Positions 7,469-18,339 of a stretch of DNA of 64,000 nt are shown piece by piece (the stretch's first letter is position 1; each line of letters starts with the position of its first letter). The translations under genes and the position numbers were made by a program. This DNA comes from Arthrobacter sp. AQ5-06 (GTDB taxonomy: Bacteria; Actinomycetota; Actinomycetes; Actinomycetales; Micrococcaceae): assembly GCF_003287955.1 (NCBI RefSeq), contig NZ_QMKP01000014.1, forward strand, positions 1 through 64,000, in the 5' to 3' direction. The notes under the pieces are model-generated. The model was not told the origin of the DNA. It did no database searches and worked only from the letters and a program-made list of their open reading frames with translations.

Positions 7469-8242
7469 ATGGTGCGGAACCTGGCCGATATCGGAGCTGA
7501 AGGTGTATTGCTCGCCGGGGCGGGCCGCGCCATCCTGCTGCAGATCGCGAACCCCGCGGTTGGCCATGGCGTCGCCGAGCACAGCGATTTTGTAGCCCGG
7601 CCACTGGACCGCTTCCGGGCCACCGTCACCTACGTCTACGCCGTGGTTTACGGAACCGAGGACCAAGTCGCGGCGGTTCGCCGTAGCGTGAACCGGGCCC
7701 ACTCGGCGGTCCGCCGCAAGCCCGACGCCGGCTCCCACGGGTACAGCGCGTTCGATGCCCAGGCTCAATTATGGGTAGTGGCCACCCTGTACGACACCGC
7801 CATCACCGTCTACGAGAAAATCTACGGCCCGCTGGACGACGAGGCAGCCGACCTCATGTACAGCGACTACGCAAGAATCGGCACCGTCCTGCAACTGCCG
7901 GCGGACCTGTGGCCGGCCGACCGCGCAGCCTTCAGGATGTACTGGGACGCGTCCCTTCGGACATTGGAGCTGGACGCCGTCACCACCGGCGTCGGCCGCG
8001 ACCTCCTGTACCCGCCGGCCGGGCCGCTCTGGCTGCGGATGAGCATGCCGCTGATCCGGTTCATCACCGCCGGTCTGCTGCCGGACCACTTGCGCGCCGG
8101 CTTCGGGCTGCCGTGGAGCGACCGCCACAGCCGCCTGTTTGACCGCACCACCCGCTGGTCCGCTCTGGTGTATCCACGGCTGCCGCGGCCGGTCCGGCAC
8201 TGCGTCAAGAACTACTGCCTCGGCCGGCTCCACACCTCGTAG
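7469..8242 (+). CDS. Oxygenase MpaB-like (DUF2236) protein
   Basis: About 257 aa, single domain of the MpaB/latex-clearing-protein family, haem-dependent oxygenases or oxidoreductases in the characterised members. Typical features: the N-terminal R-x-L-A-D-I-G-A-E-G-V-L-L-A-G-A-G-R-A stretch, the segment PAVGHGVAEHSDF, and central H-S-A-V-R. The ATG at 7469 matches the family N-terminus but has only a weak ribosome site; an in-frame TTG at 7418 would add 17 residues. It is flanked by two copies of the repeated terminator hairpin. Substrate unknown. Confidence 0.8.
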   Translation: MVRNLADIGAEGVLLAGAGRAILLQIANPAVGHGVAEHSDFVARPLDRFRATVTYVYAVVYGTEDQVAAVRRSVNRAHSAVRRKPDAGSHGYSAFDAQAQLWVVATLYDTAITVYEKIYGPLDDEAADLMYSDYARIGTVLQLPADLWPADRAAFRMYWDASLRTLELDAVTTGVGRDLLYPPAGPLWLRMSMPLIRFITAGLLPDHLRAGFGLPWSDRHSRLFDRTTRWSALVYPRLPRPVRHCVKNYCLGRLHTS

Positions 8243-8265
8243 GAAATCACCGCGTGGGAAAACGG

Positions 8266-8291
8266 ACGACGGCGGGAGGTCCCGCCGTCGT
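8266..8291 (+). terminator. Repeated hairpin, copy 2
   Basis: ACGACGGCGGG, loop AGGT, CCCGCCGTCGT, then TCTTCCTC; 24 bases after the MpaB-like stop, so a likely terminator. Confidence 0.75.
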
Positions 8292-8372
8292 TCTTCCTCA
8301 CCTGAGGTGCCTGGCACAGCGATAGTAGCCGTGACACACCATCTTTCGGCGTCCCGGTAGCGAATCCCTGTC

Positions 8373-8552
8373 ATGAACTATTACAGCCAAGCGGCGCAGG
8401 AACGGGTTCGGGACGCCGCATACGACGCAGTCGAGAAAGTCCTCAACAGCATGTTCGAACCGTTGAACCGGCAGGCCCTCACTGCCCGCTGGAACCAGGC
8501 CTGCGAAGCCATGGCGAAGCACCTGGAAGCTCGGGACACCGGCGAAGACTAG
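8373..8552 (+). CDS. Small hypothetical protein, 59 aa
   Basis: ATG at 8373 opens a 59-codon frame beginning MNYYSQAAQERVRD and ending in ARDTGED. It is charged, Ala- and Glu-rich and probably helical, with no membrane segment or known motif. Actinobacterial third-position G/C use supports coding; there is no strong ribosome site. Following sequence to about 8750 has an open frame (LDLPELLDTIEAE...) but no start codon. Confidence 0.45.
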   Translation: MNYYSQAAQERVRDAAYDAVEKVLNSMFEPLNRQALTARWNQACEAMAKHLEARDTGED

Positions 8553-8776
8553 GACGGGCCCGCCAGGCTCAAGAGAATACGGCGATGCCGTAGACCGCGA
8601 AGACCACGAGGTGGGGCGAAGAAGCCGGCGGGGCTCGACCTCCCGGAACTGCTGGACACCATCGAGGCGGAGATGAAGCCGCCGAACTGCACCTCGCCGT
8701 TCGCGCCGATCTGGATCAACGGGATGGTGAGCCGCCAAGCCAGGGGGTAAGGCTATTCGCTCGGTCACAAAACGAA

Positions 8777-8814
8777 AGCGGACGACGCCGGAAACCTCCC
8801 GCCGTCGTCCGCTT
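8777..8814. terminator. Repeated hairpin, degenerate copy
   Basis: AAGCGGACGACG pairs with CGTCGTCCGCTT around a degenerate core, followed by CTGTTTT. It lies between convergent genes and probably works in both directions. Confidence 0.7.
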
Positions 8815-8835
8815 CTGTTTTAGGCCCCGAATCGA

Positions 8836-9033
8836 TCAGACGGTGGCGAGCTGGCGTTCCTGGCCGCGGACGCTGACCGTGAAAGTGTTGGGGCCGCTGC
8901 ACTGGACCGCAATGCGGCATTTGGTGGTGTTCGCCTTGACCGAGAGGTCGTGCACAATGCTCTCAAGGGTGTGCTCAATCGCAGACCGGTCCCAGATTTT
9001 CAGCGTGATGGAGTCAGTGTTTTCAAACGTCAT
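8836..9033 (-). CDS. Small hypothetical protein, 65 aa
   Basis: Starts MTFENTDSITLKIWDRSAIE and contains a beta-rich C-terminal half (TVSVRGQERQ). Not recognised as a characterised family. Placement directly before a terminator hairpin and good codon use support a real gene. The start at 9033 has no strong Shine-Dalgarno sequence. Confidence 0.55.
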   Translation of the reverse strand: MTFENTDSITLKIWDRSAIEHTLESIVHDLSVKANTTKCRIAVQCSGPNTFTVSVRGQERQLATV

Positions 9034-9218
9034 TGTCAGTACTTTCGCTCATGCAGTTAACGGCGCCGCGTCGTCCTTGAGGGTGCCGCATCCTCGTCGG
9101 TGAGGATTGCTGATCTTGGTAGTGCGGGAACGAGGTCCCGATCTCATGGTTCATGCCTGCCGCCGACGTTGGCAACCGAAATGGCGAAAGTGTGAGCGAT
9201 TACACGCTCGCCCTGGCC

Positions 9219-9761
9219 TTAATTACTGAGGGCAGCGTAAAGGTTCAGGGACGCCGAAAACACCAGCCACGATACGTTCGGCAGCATCAGCAGGCCGGCC
9301 GCCGGGCTGATGGGTCCGAAGCGCAGAACTGTCAGGACCGCTGTGAGGATGAGGGCGGCGAGGACGGCAAGGGCCAGCCAGAGCGCCGCGGTCCCCAGCG
9401 CGGGGTACAGGCCGAAGAACGTCATGGGCCAGAGCAGGTTCAGGGCCAACTGAAGCCCGTAGAGCCTGAGTGCGCGGCGTCGCGGGAGGCGCCGCTGCCG
9501 CCATACCAGCCAGGCCGCCACGGCCATTACCGCGTATAGGACCAGCCAGACTAACGTGAACATCAGCCCGGGTGGCGTCCAGGGAGCTTTGTCCGCAAGG
9601 ACGTACCAGCCACCCGTAGCCGCTCGGACCGGGAGGGACCCCAAGAGCGACACGATCCAGGACAGCGTAAGGAAGCCGATCAGGGCGGCAATCTGCCGCC
9701 ATGGCGATGGCCCGTCCCGGACTGCCGGATCTGGGGCTCGGGTGGGGATAGTGGCAGACAC
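9219..9761 (-). CDS. TspO/MBR family protein
   Basis: Five-helix tryptophan-rich membrane protein, about 180 aa, related to bacterial TspO, which binds tetrapyrroles and affects their traffic. Visible signatures: P-W-T-P-P-G-L-M-F (about 65-73), the W-x-W-R linker, and N-L-L-W-P-x-x-F-F-G in helix 3-4. GTG at 9761 (MSATIPTRAPD) is chosen, leaving a short cytoplasmic extension; an in-frame ATG upstream would add an unlikely Pro-rich leader. No partner genes nearby. Confidence 0.82.
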   Translation of the reverse strand: MSATIPTRAPDPAVRDGPSPWRQIAALIGFLTLSWIVSLLGSLPVRAATGGWYVLADKAPWTPPGLMFTLVWLVLYAVMAVAAWLVWRQRRLPRRRALRLYGLQLALNLLWPMTFFGLYPALGTAALWLALAVLAALILTAVLTVLRFGPISPAAGLLMLPNVSWLVFSASLNLYAALSN

Positions 9762-9907
9762 TGACCCACTGTGGACAATGGCGGGTACCCGCGTCAAACC
9801 GGGATGCGGCGGAGGTCTCCGCCACGGTCCCTTGGACATGGCATTTCGCGGCAATGGTGACCGGCGGCACTGCTGTGAAATGCCATCTCGCGGACCACAT
9901 TCAAGCC

Positions 9908-9953
9908 TTGACACCCTGCCGCCCCGGGCGTATCGTACAACCAAATGGTTGTA
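9908..9953 (+). promoter_or_regulatory. Promoter and overlapping ArsR-type operator, leaderless start
   Basis: TTGACA (9908-9913), 17 bases, TATCGT (9931-9936), and only eight bases to the ATG at 9945, so the message should be leaderless. A perfect 8-bp inverted repeat with AA spacer, TACAACCAAATGGTTGTA (9936-9953), covers the end of the -10 box and the start codon, as expected for an autorepressor. Confidence 0.7.
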
Positions 9954-10277
9954 GATCAGCTCAGAGACGCGGACGTGGACCGCCTGTTCCAGGCGCTCGC
10001 GGACGCTACCCGCCGGGACATTGTCCGGCGGGTGACGGCGGGGGAGTATTCCGTCTCTGGCCTCGCCGCCCTCTACGCCATGAGTTTCGCCGCCGTCCAG
10101 AAGCATGTGGCGGTGTTGGAGCGGGCTTCCCTGGTAACGAAGGAGAAGCGCGGAAGGGAGCAGATCGTGCGGGGTAGCCATGAAGGACTGCAGAAGGCCT
10201 GCCGGCTGCTTGACGAGTATGAGGCGATCTGGCGGCAGCGTGCCGGGCGGATCGCAGACATTCTGGCTGAAGGATAG
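9945..10277 (+). CDS. ArsR/SmtB-type repressor
   Basis: 110 aa winged-helix protein: F-Q-A-L-A-D-A-T-R-R-D-I (14-25), recognition region around MSFAAVQKHVAVLE, wing near KEKRGREQ. No cysteine or histidine metal-binding pair is visible, which fits the subgroup paired with AHSA1/SRPBCC proteins rather than metal sensors. It lies 12 bases before the AHSA1 gene and almost certainly represses both through the palindrome over its own start codon. Confidence 0.9.
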   Translation: MVVDQLRDADVDRLFQALADATRRDIVRRVTAGEYSVSGLAALYAMSFAAVQKHVAVLERASLVTKEKRGREQIVRGSHEGLQKACRLLDEYEAIWRQRAGRIADILAEG

Positions 10278-10289
10278 GAAGGTTCTGCA

Positions 10290-10787
10290 ATGCCTGTTAT
10301 CAGTTCCACCAAGAATCTCGAAGCACTCAGCTTCACCCTCGTGGCCGAGTTCGACGCCGGCGTCGACCGTGTCTGGCAGATATGGGAAGACCCCCGCCAG
10401 CTGGAGCGCTGGTGGGGTCCGCCCACCTGGCCGGCAACGTTCGAGGAGTTCGATTTCCAGCCCGGCGGGAAGGCCGGCTACTACATGACCGGTCCCGAGG
10501 GGGAGAAAGCCGGCGGTTGGTGGCGCTTCACCGCCATCGAAGCGCCGCACAAGCTCGAGTTCGACGACGGCTTCGCCGATGAAGCCGGCGCCCCGAACGA
10601 GGCCATGGGAATCACGCATGCCGCCGTTGACCTTGAGGACCTGGGCGGCCGCACCCGGATGACCGTTATGTCCACGTTCGAGTCCGAAGAACAGATGGAA
10701 CAGATGGTCCAGATGGGCATGGAAGAGGGCATGCGCGAGGCGGCAGGCCAGATCGACGCCGTCCTCGCCGAGCACGCCCGCGCCTGA
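10290..10787 (+). CDS. SRPBCC/AHSA1-domain protein
   Basis: 165 aa START-like fold, Activator-of-Hsp90-ATPase type. Typical features: V-D-R-V-W-Q-I-W-E-D-P near 25-35, L-E-R-W-W-G-P-P, GGWWRFT, and the C-terminal helix M-E-E-G-M-R-E-A. These small proteins bind hydrophobic ligands in a cavity; the ligand is unknown. A good AGGAAGG site precedes the ATG. Cotranscribed with the ArsR gene and closed by a 23-bp terminator stem. Confidence 0.88.
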   Translation: MPVISSTKNLEALSFTLVAEFDAGVDRVWQIWEDPRQLERWWGPPTWPATFEEFDFQPGGKAGYYMTGPEGEKAGGWWRFTAIEAPHKLEFDDGFADEAGAPNEAMGITHAAVDLEDLGGRTRMTVMSTFESEEQMEQMVQMGMEEGMREAAGQIDAVLAEHARA

Positions 10788-10810
10788 CGGCGCCCGGGGG
10801 AGCCAAAGCG

Positions 10811-10860
10811 AAAGGACAGGGCACGACGGCGGGAGGTCCCGCCGTCGTGCCCTGTCCTTT
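10811..10860 (+). terminator. Repeated hairpin, copy 3
   Basis: Perfect 23-bp stem (10811-10833 with 10838-10860), loop AGGT, flanked by AAA and TTTTG. Longest member of the repeated hairpin family; ends the ArsR-AHSA1 operon. Confidence 0.85.
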
Positions 10861-10934
10861 TGTGGTGACCAGGAGCCTCCACGGGCGCCCCGCCGGCCTG
10901 AAGGTATGCGGGGAGGATGACGTTCATCGGAGTC

Positions 10935-10996
10935 CTTAATAGTGCGCGCTCCCACAAGACTTACCTTGTGGGAGCGCGTACTGCTCGTTTATTAAG
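10935..10996. repeat. Long imperfect palindrome
   Basis: GTGCGCGCTCCCACAAG (10942-10958) pairs with 10965-10981 at 16 of 17 positions around ACTTAC. Outer arms CTTAATA (10935-10941) and TATTAAG (10990-10996) extend the symmetry. Not adjacent to any intact gene end. Confidence 0.6.
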
Positions 10997-11156
10997 CCTG
11001 GGACTACCTGTGCAAGCAGTGCCCGCTTGTCAGGCCGGGCGTCAGCGGGTTTGAGTGTCACCTGCTGCTGCGACGGCATAGACGATGAACGCCTGGGAGA
11101 AGCCGTTTCCCAAGGCCAGCAGGGCGAGCTCGTGTGCCGCGGAGCCTCGAGCTCCA

Positions 11157-11305
11157 GGCTGAATGCTGTTCAGGGCTACGCGTCAGTGTTCCTGTGGGCT
11201 GCCGGCGTGGCCATCCTGATCGCGCCGCTCGCACTGCTCCCCATCACTATCACCAGGAAGACGTTCAGCGGCTGCGATGAGAACCAGCCGGTCCACCTGG
11301 GCTGA
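11157..11305 (+). pseudogene. Possible remnant of a membrane transporter C-terminus
   Basis: One frame reads GYASVFLWAAGVAILIAPLA followed by LLPITI, a typical last membrane helix of MFS drug exporters, ending after about 90 residues. No upstream transporter sequence remains. Could be chance hydrophobicity in GC-rich DNA. Confidence 0.25.
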
Positions 11306-11335
11306 TCCTGCAGCACGCCGGGCTTCGGCGAACAC

Positions 11336-11375
11336 AAAGACGCCGACGACGGGACCTCCCGCCGTCGGCGTCTTT
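11336..11375. terminator. Repeated hairpin, degenerate copy
   Basis: AAAGACGCCGACG and CGTCGGCGTCTTT form an 18-bp stem with one mismatch. Lies after the MHS transporter stop on the minus strand, with AAA/TTT on both sides. Confidence 0.8.
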
Positions 11376-11412
11376 CGTTTTGCCGGATCTCCCCAGCGGC
11401 GATGTGGACTGC

Positions 11413-12705
11413 TTAGTGCGTCAAGTCCTTGCCCTTGGTCTCCGGGATGGTGAAGACGAACGCGATGCTGATAACCAGCAGGACCACCGCGTAGACGTTG
11501 AACAGGTTGGCCTGTCCGATGGAGCCGAGCCAGGCCTGCAGGTACGGCGCGGTACCCCCGAAGGCTGCGACGCAGATGGAGTAGGGGACGCCCACGCCCA
11601 CCGTGCGGATCTTGGTGGGGAACAGCTCGGCGTAAACGGCTGGGACGATCGCGGCGGCGCCGGCGATGAAGAACAGCATGACGGACATAGTGACCGTGAG
11701 CTGCCACGGTGAATCCTTCAGCAGCCAAGTCATGGGGAAGTGGAACAGCGCGGCGCCGGCGGCGCTCATGATCATGACCGGTTTGCGGCCGATACGGTCG
11801 GAGAGCTTGCCCCAGAAAGGAAGAGCGGCGATGAACAGAACATTGGCGATCACGCTTGCCCAGAGGGCCTCTCCACGGTCCATCTTCAGCACGGACGCGG
11901 CGTAGCTTGGCGTAACGACACCCCAGATGTAGTAGGCCACCGTCAGTCCGACGGTCAGGCCAATAACCTGCAGGGCCTGCTTGCGGTGCCGCCAGATCTG
12001 CGGCCACATCGGCTCGTGCTTTTCCTTGGGCGATTCTGCTTCGAAAACTGCGGTCTCCTTCATGCGGGCCCGCATGAACAGTGCATATAGGCCCATGACG
12101 CCGCCGATCAGGAATGGTACCCGCCAGCCCCAGGCGTTCATGTCAGCCTTGCTCAGGACGTTGGACAGAATGGCTCCCAGTATGGTCCCGGCCAGGATTC
12201 CCACGGTGCCGGACGTGTAAATGAGCGTTGCCCAGAAGCCGCGCTTTTCCTTGGGCGCCATCTCGGAGAGGTAGGTCTGCGACGACGGCAGCTCTCCGCC
12301 GTGGGCAAGGCCCTGGATGAGCCGAGCCACCAGCAGCAGGACCGAGGCGAAGGCCCCGACGGCTTCGAAGGTAGGGGCGACGCCGATGATCAGGCTGCCC
12401 AGGGCGGCGAGGCCCACTGCGAACGTCATGGACGTCTTGCGGCCGATCCGGTCTCCGATCCAGCCGAACACGAAGCCGCCGAACGGACGGGCGACAAAGC
12501 CGACGGCGAAGATCGCCAGGGTGGCGAGGAAGGCCGACGTCGGATCCGCCTTGCTGAACAGTGCGCTCGCGATGAACGGCGAGAAGGTGGCATAGATGGC
12601 CCAGTCGTACCATTCAACAGCGTTGCCGATGCCGGTACCGATGAGTGTCCGCAGATGGGACTTGTGAACCTGGACGTCGGCTGGGACGCCTGCAGTTGTG
12701 GTCAT
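11413..12705 (-). CDS. MFS transporter, metabolite:H+ symporter (MHS) type
   Basis: 430 aa, 12 predicted membrane segments. GNAVEWYDWAIYATF near the N-terminus and the GWIGDRIGRKTSM loop are the MHS hallmarks shared with ProP, ShiA and KgtP. It follows the M20 amidohydrolase gene by 27 bases and is cotranscribed with it, so it probably imports the N-acyl or amide compound that enzyme cleaves. TGGAGC lies upstream of the ATG. Confidence 0.87.
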   Translation of the reverse strand: MTTTAGVPADVQVHKSHLRTLIGTGIGNAVEWYDWAIYATFSPFIASALFSKADPTSAFLATLAIFAVGFVARPFGGFVFGWIGDRIGRKTSMTFAVGLAALGSLIIGVAPTFEAVGAFASVLLLVARLIQGLAHGGELPSSQTYLSEMAPKEKRGFWATLIYTSGTVGILAGTILGAILSNVLSKADMNAWGWRVPFLIGGVMGLYALFMRARMKETAVFEAESPKEKHEPMWPQIWRHRKQALQVIGLTVGLTVAYYIWGVVTPSYAASVLKMDRGEALWASVIANVLFIAALPFWGKLSDRIGRKPVMIMSAAGAALFHFPMTWLLKDSPWQLTVTMSVMLFFIAGAAAIVPAVYAELFPTKIRTVGVGVPYSICVAAFGGTAPYLQAWLGSIGQANLFNVYAVVLLVISIAFVFTIPETKGKDLTH

Positions 12706-12732
12706 GGTGTGCTCCAGTGATTGATGGGAAAG

Positions 12733-13953
12733 TCAGTTGGCCGAGGCCAGGGCCGTGATGCGAGAAACGGCCAGCTCTGCGTAGAGCGCTGCGCCGTCGG
12801 AGAGTACGCCGTCGTCGAAGGCGGCATAGGGGGAATGGTTGAACGGGGCGGAGGTGTGATCCGCGCCGGGGGCGACGGCGCTGAGGCCGATGAACGTGCC
12901 GGGGACTTCCGCTAGCACCCTCGAAAAATCCTCGGATCCACTGAGCGGGGTGGTCCAGCGGGTGAGGCGCGAGTCTCCAAAGAGGCCTTGAATCGTCTTC
13001 TCGGCGGTGCGGGTTTCGTCGTCGTCGTTGATTGTGAGGGGGTATTCGTCACGGTAGTCGACGTCCACGTCGAGGCCGTGGGCAGCGGCGATGCCCCTCA
13101 ATAGGGTGGGAACGGCGGACATCATCCGTTCCCTGGATTCGTCCGAGAAGGTGCGGATAGTGGCTTCGATGCGCGCCGATTCCGGAATGATGTTGCGCTT
13201 CGTTCCTGCCTGGAGGACCCCGACCGTCAGAACCACAGGATCGAACATGTTGAACTGGCGGGTGATCATGACCTGCAGGGCCGTCACCATTTCTGCTGCC
13301 GCCGTGACGGGGTCCTTTGCCGTGTGCGGGGCCGATCCATGGCCGCCGGCGCCCAGGACGGTGACGGTAAGTGCATCGGAGGCGCTCAGCATCACCCCTG
13401 GTTTGGTGCAGAAGCGGCCGTGCGGCTCCAGCGCAGAAAATACATGCAGCCCATAAGCGGCATCAACCCGGCGCCCGGCCGCGTCCAGCACGCCCTCGCG
13501 GATCATGTGGCCAGCGCCGTCCCACCCTTCTTCGCCCGGCTGGAACATCAGCACGACGTCACCGGCCAACTGGTCCCGGCGCTCGGCCAGTAGGGTGGCT
13601 GCTCCGGCGAGCATGGCGGTGTGGAGGTCGTGGCCGCAGGCGTGCATGGCGCCGTCGATCTTGGACGTGAACTGGACGCCGGTGCGTTCCTGGACGGGGA
13701 GGCCGTCCATGTCGGCACGCAGGAGCACCGCAGGTTTCTTGGCCGATCTGTGCGGTGCGCTGCCGCGCAAGACCGCGGTGACCGACGTCGTGCTCTTGCC
13801 CAGAGTGATATCGAACGGCAGGCCGTCAAGCGCCTTGAGGACTTTTTCCTGGGTGCGGGGCAGCTGAAGGCCGACCTCCGGCTCCTGGTGCAGCCCATGA
13901 CGCAGCCGGACAATATCGTCCTGCAGCCCCTTCGCATCGGTGGTGATCGACAT
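12733..13953 (-). CDS. M20D-family amidohydrolase (hippurate/N-acyl-amino-acid hydrolase type)
   Basis: 406 aa cytoplasmic metallo-aminoacylase or carboxypeptidase. Metal-binding M20D motifs: HACGHDLH (104-111) and the catalytic Glu pair in QPGEEG (141-142); later GGHGSAPH belongs to the dimerisation domain boundary. Such enzymes cleave amide bonds of N-acyl amino acids, hippurate or IAA conjugates. First gene of the operon with the MHS transporter; divergent from the AsnC-type regulator, its likely controller. Confidence 0.87.
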   Translation of the reverse strand: MSITTDAKGLQDDIVRLRHGLHQEPEVGLQLPRTQEKVLKALDGLPFDITLGKSTTSVTAVLRGSAPHRSAKKPAVLLRADMDGLPVQERTGVQFTSKIDGAMHACGHDLHTAMLAGAATLLAERRDQLAGDVVLMFQPGEEGWDGAGHMIREGVLDAAGRRVDAAYGLHVFSALEPHGRFCTKPGVMLSASDALTVTVLGAGGHGSAPHTAKDPVTAAAEMVTALQVMITRQFNMFDPVVLTVGVLQAGTKRNIIPESARIEATIRTFSDESRERMMSAVPTLLRGIAAAHGLDVDVDYRDEYPLTINDDDETRTAEKTIQGLFGDSRLTRWTTPLSGSEDFSRVLAEVPGTFIGLSAVAPGADHTSAPFNHSPYAAFDDGVLSDGAALYAELAVSRITALASAN

Positions 13954-14100
13954 CTGCTCTCCCTCTCAACAAACCGTCCATTGACGGCCTGCTCTCCATT
14001 GTGTGGTGACGTGGTTCACAAGCTGCGAAATAGCTGAAAAAAATCAAAACTATGATTGAAGCGGCAGGATTTATTCACAAGAGACATAGAGGGCTGCGAA

Positions 14101-15138
14101 GTGGTACTCAGCGAGGAAGACCTTGCCCTGATCAACGTGCTGCAGATTGCGCCGCGGATCAGCTGGTCGGATGCAGCCGATGTGCTGGGAGTGCATGCCA
14201 CAACGCTGGCCGCGCGCTGGGACAGGCTGAGATTGTCGGGGGCGGCCTGGACGACGGCCCATCTGATAGGCGATCCCAAACAGATGTGCCTGGCACTGGT
14301 GAACGTGGATTGCGAAATGCGGTTGCGGGCCGAGGTGACCGCGGCGCTCGCCGCCATCCCGGAAGTGGTCACGGTTGAGGAAGCTGCAAGCAACAGGGAC
14401 CTCATGCTGACGGTCATCGCGCCCACCTTGGCCCGGTTTACGGATCATGTGCTTCCGCGGTTCAAGGAGATCCGCGGATTGTTGAAGTACCGGACCTCGC
14501 TGGGTACACGTCTGCACTCTGCTGGCCATGCGTGGAGGCTCAATACCTTGGACAAGGCCAAGCAACATGCGCTTCAGGCCCTTGCCGGTCCCGCGGCCAC
14601 CGGTCCGGCAGCACTGAGGCTCGGAGTCCCGCTGCCTCCGAGCCATCTGGACCTCATCCCGTTTCTGGCGCGGGACGCGCGTGCGAGCGCCGCGGACATC
14701 GCGCGCAGCCTGGGCCGGAGCCCGGCGACGGTCCAGCGGCAGCTCAACAGGGTGATGTCCAGCGGGCTACTGTCCTTCCGTTGTGAAATTGCCCAGAAGC
14801 TGTCCGGCTACCCGGTGAGCTGCCAGTGGTTCGCCAACGTGCCGCCGGGCCAGCACGAGGCCGCGGCCGCCGACCTCCGCAGCCTCCGCACTGTCCGGTT
14901 CAGCGCGTCTATTACCGGAGGCACAAATTTTGTGATCCTCATGTGGCTGAATTCGCTGGCCGATGTGATGAACGCCGAATTGGCCCTCCAGCAACGCATC
15001 CCGCAGATCGAGCTCGTGGAGAGTGTCGTGATACTGAGCAACGCCAAGCGGATGGGTTGGATGCTGAACCCGGATTCGACGGCGAGCGGCGCCGTCGTTG
15101 TCTCCGGCGCGAAGTGGCCGTCCATAGGGCTCCCTTGA
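14101..15138 (+). CDS. Lrp/AsnC-type regulator, tandem-domain form
   Basis: About 345 aa, twice the size of a classical Lrp protein. It carries two AsnC helix-turn-helix regions (about 5-50 and 195-240; the second reads DIARSLGRSPATVQRQLNRV) and two ligand-binding RAM-like segments. GTG at 14101 is chosen because GAGGG stands seven bases upstream; an in-frame TTG at 14056 would add 15 residues. Divergent from the M20D/MHS operon, which it probably controls in response to an amino acid or its conjugate. Confidence 0.83.
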   Translation: MVLSEEDLALINVLQIAPRISWSDAADVLGVHATTLAARWDRLRLSGAAWTTAHLIGDPKQMCLALVNVDCEMRLRAEVTAALAAIPEVVTVEEAASNRDLMLTVIAPTLARFTDHVLPRFKEIRGLLKYRTSLGTRLHSAGHAWRLNTLDKAKQHALQALAGPAATGPAALRLGVPLPPSHLDLIPFLARDARASAADIARSLGRSPATVQRQLNRVMSSGLLSFRCEIAQKLSGYPVSCQWFANVPPGQHEAAAADLRSLRTVRFSASITGGTNFVILMWLNSLADVMNAELALQQRIPQIELVESVVILSNAKRMGWMLNPDSTASGAVVVSGAKWPSIGLP

Positions 15139-15238
15139 GCTTCGGTGCGCCGCCGTGGGTGGCCCCCGTTGAAACCCGGACCGGCCTTATGAATACTGGA
15201 AGCCTGATCCAATCCAGGCACGGAGGCGGTGGCAGGCA

Positions 15239-15829
15239 GTGAGCGGGGCGGGGTACTTCAGGCGCCGGCTGGAACGGGCTGCAGAAGTGCGCTCCTACCG
15301 CGGAGCGGGAATCAGCGCCGAGGAAGAGGCCGAACTCGAGGCCGCCGAGGCCAAGGAACGGGACAATCGCAAAAAGGTGGACGATGCCCGGCGGGCGGAG
15401 TACCTGATCCGGGACGCCATGGCGCAGGGCAAATTCGACAACCTCAAATACGCCGGCAAGCCCGTCCCCGGGCTGGGGGAGGCCTACGATCCCGACTGGT
15501 GGATCAAGGGGCTGATCCAGCGCGAGAACATCACCGGCCTGGGTCCCCAGGCCATTCTGCTCCGCACCGAAGACGCCGAACTGGATGGCCGGCTCGCTGC
15601 CCAGAACACCGAAAAGCAGGTCAGGGACATCCTGGCTGACTTCAACGCCCGGGTGATCGACGCCCGCCGCCAGCTCCAGGGCGGTCCGCCGGTCATCACC
15701 AAAACGCGTGACGTCGACGCCGAAGTGGAGCGCTGGCACGAACGCCGCGCCGCCCGCACGCATGCCGCCCCGCCCGAGCCGGAACGGCAGCGCTCTTGGT
15801 GGCAGCGGCTCTGGCGCGGCACCACTTAG
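15239..15829 (+). CDS. DUF1992 (DnaJ-homologue C28-like) protein
   Basis: 196 aa. The conserved block RDAMAQGKFDNLKYAGKPVP (57-76) followed by DPDWWIKGLI is the DUF1992 signature found in bacterial YdjM/DnaJC28-like proteins of unknown function. The N-terminal 50 residues are charged and probably coiled coil; the C-terminus is Arg- and Trp-rich (RSWWQRLWRG). GTG start at 15239. A short repeated-family hairpin follows. Confidence 0.82.
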   Translation: MSGAGYFRRRLERAAEVRSYRGAGISAEEEAELEAAEAKERDNRKKVDDARRAEYLIRDAMAQGKFDNLKYAGKPVPGLGEAYDPDWWIKGLIQRENITGLGPQAILLRTEDAELDGRLAAQNTEKQVRDILADFNARVIDARRQLQGGPPVITKTRDVDAEVERWHERRAARTHAAPPEPERQRSWWQRLWRGTT

Positions 15830-15838
15830 GGGAGCGGG

Positions 15839-15859
15839 CGACGGCGGCGCCCGCCGTCG
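15839..15859. terminator. Repeated hairpin, short copy
   Basis: CGACGGCGG and CCGCCGTCG around CGC, between the convergent DUF1992 and penicillin-binding-protein genes. Confidence 0.6.
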
Positions 15860-15866
15860 TCGGATC

Positions 15867-18200
<2,334 letters not shown>

Positions 18201-18339
18201 TGTTCAGCCCTCAAGCTCGCGACGTGTGAACAGGATACGCCGCCTGACCTGCTGCATCCAGATGCTGGACCAACTGATGCCAAGACGAAATTTTTTGTCT
18301 CTTAAAGTCTTGTTCCGGGTCTTGTCACGCGATACATAC

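Larger units (their letters stand above)
10861..11335. other. Intergenic stretch with a large hairpin and a transporter remnant
   Basis: No intact gene. Contains the palindrome at 10935-10996 and a possible membrane-protein remnant near 11160-11305. Confidence 0.5.

Noticed and set aside
8553..8760. Possible second small gene after the 59-aa gene (LDLPELLDTIEAE frame)
   Set aside because: No ATG, GTG or TTG start in the open part of the frame.
8298..8768. 156-codon minus-strand frame
   Set aside because: Covers the 59-aa gene and a terminator hairpin; Arg/Pro-rich and without a recognisable motif.
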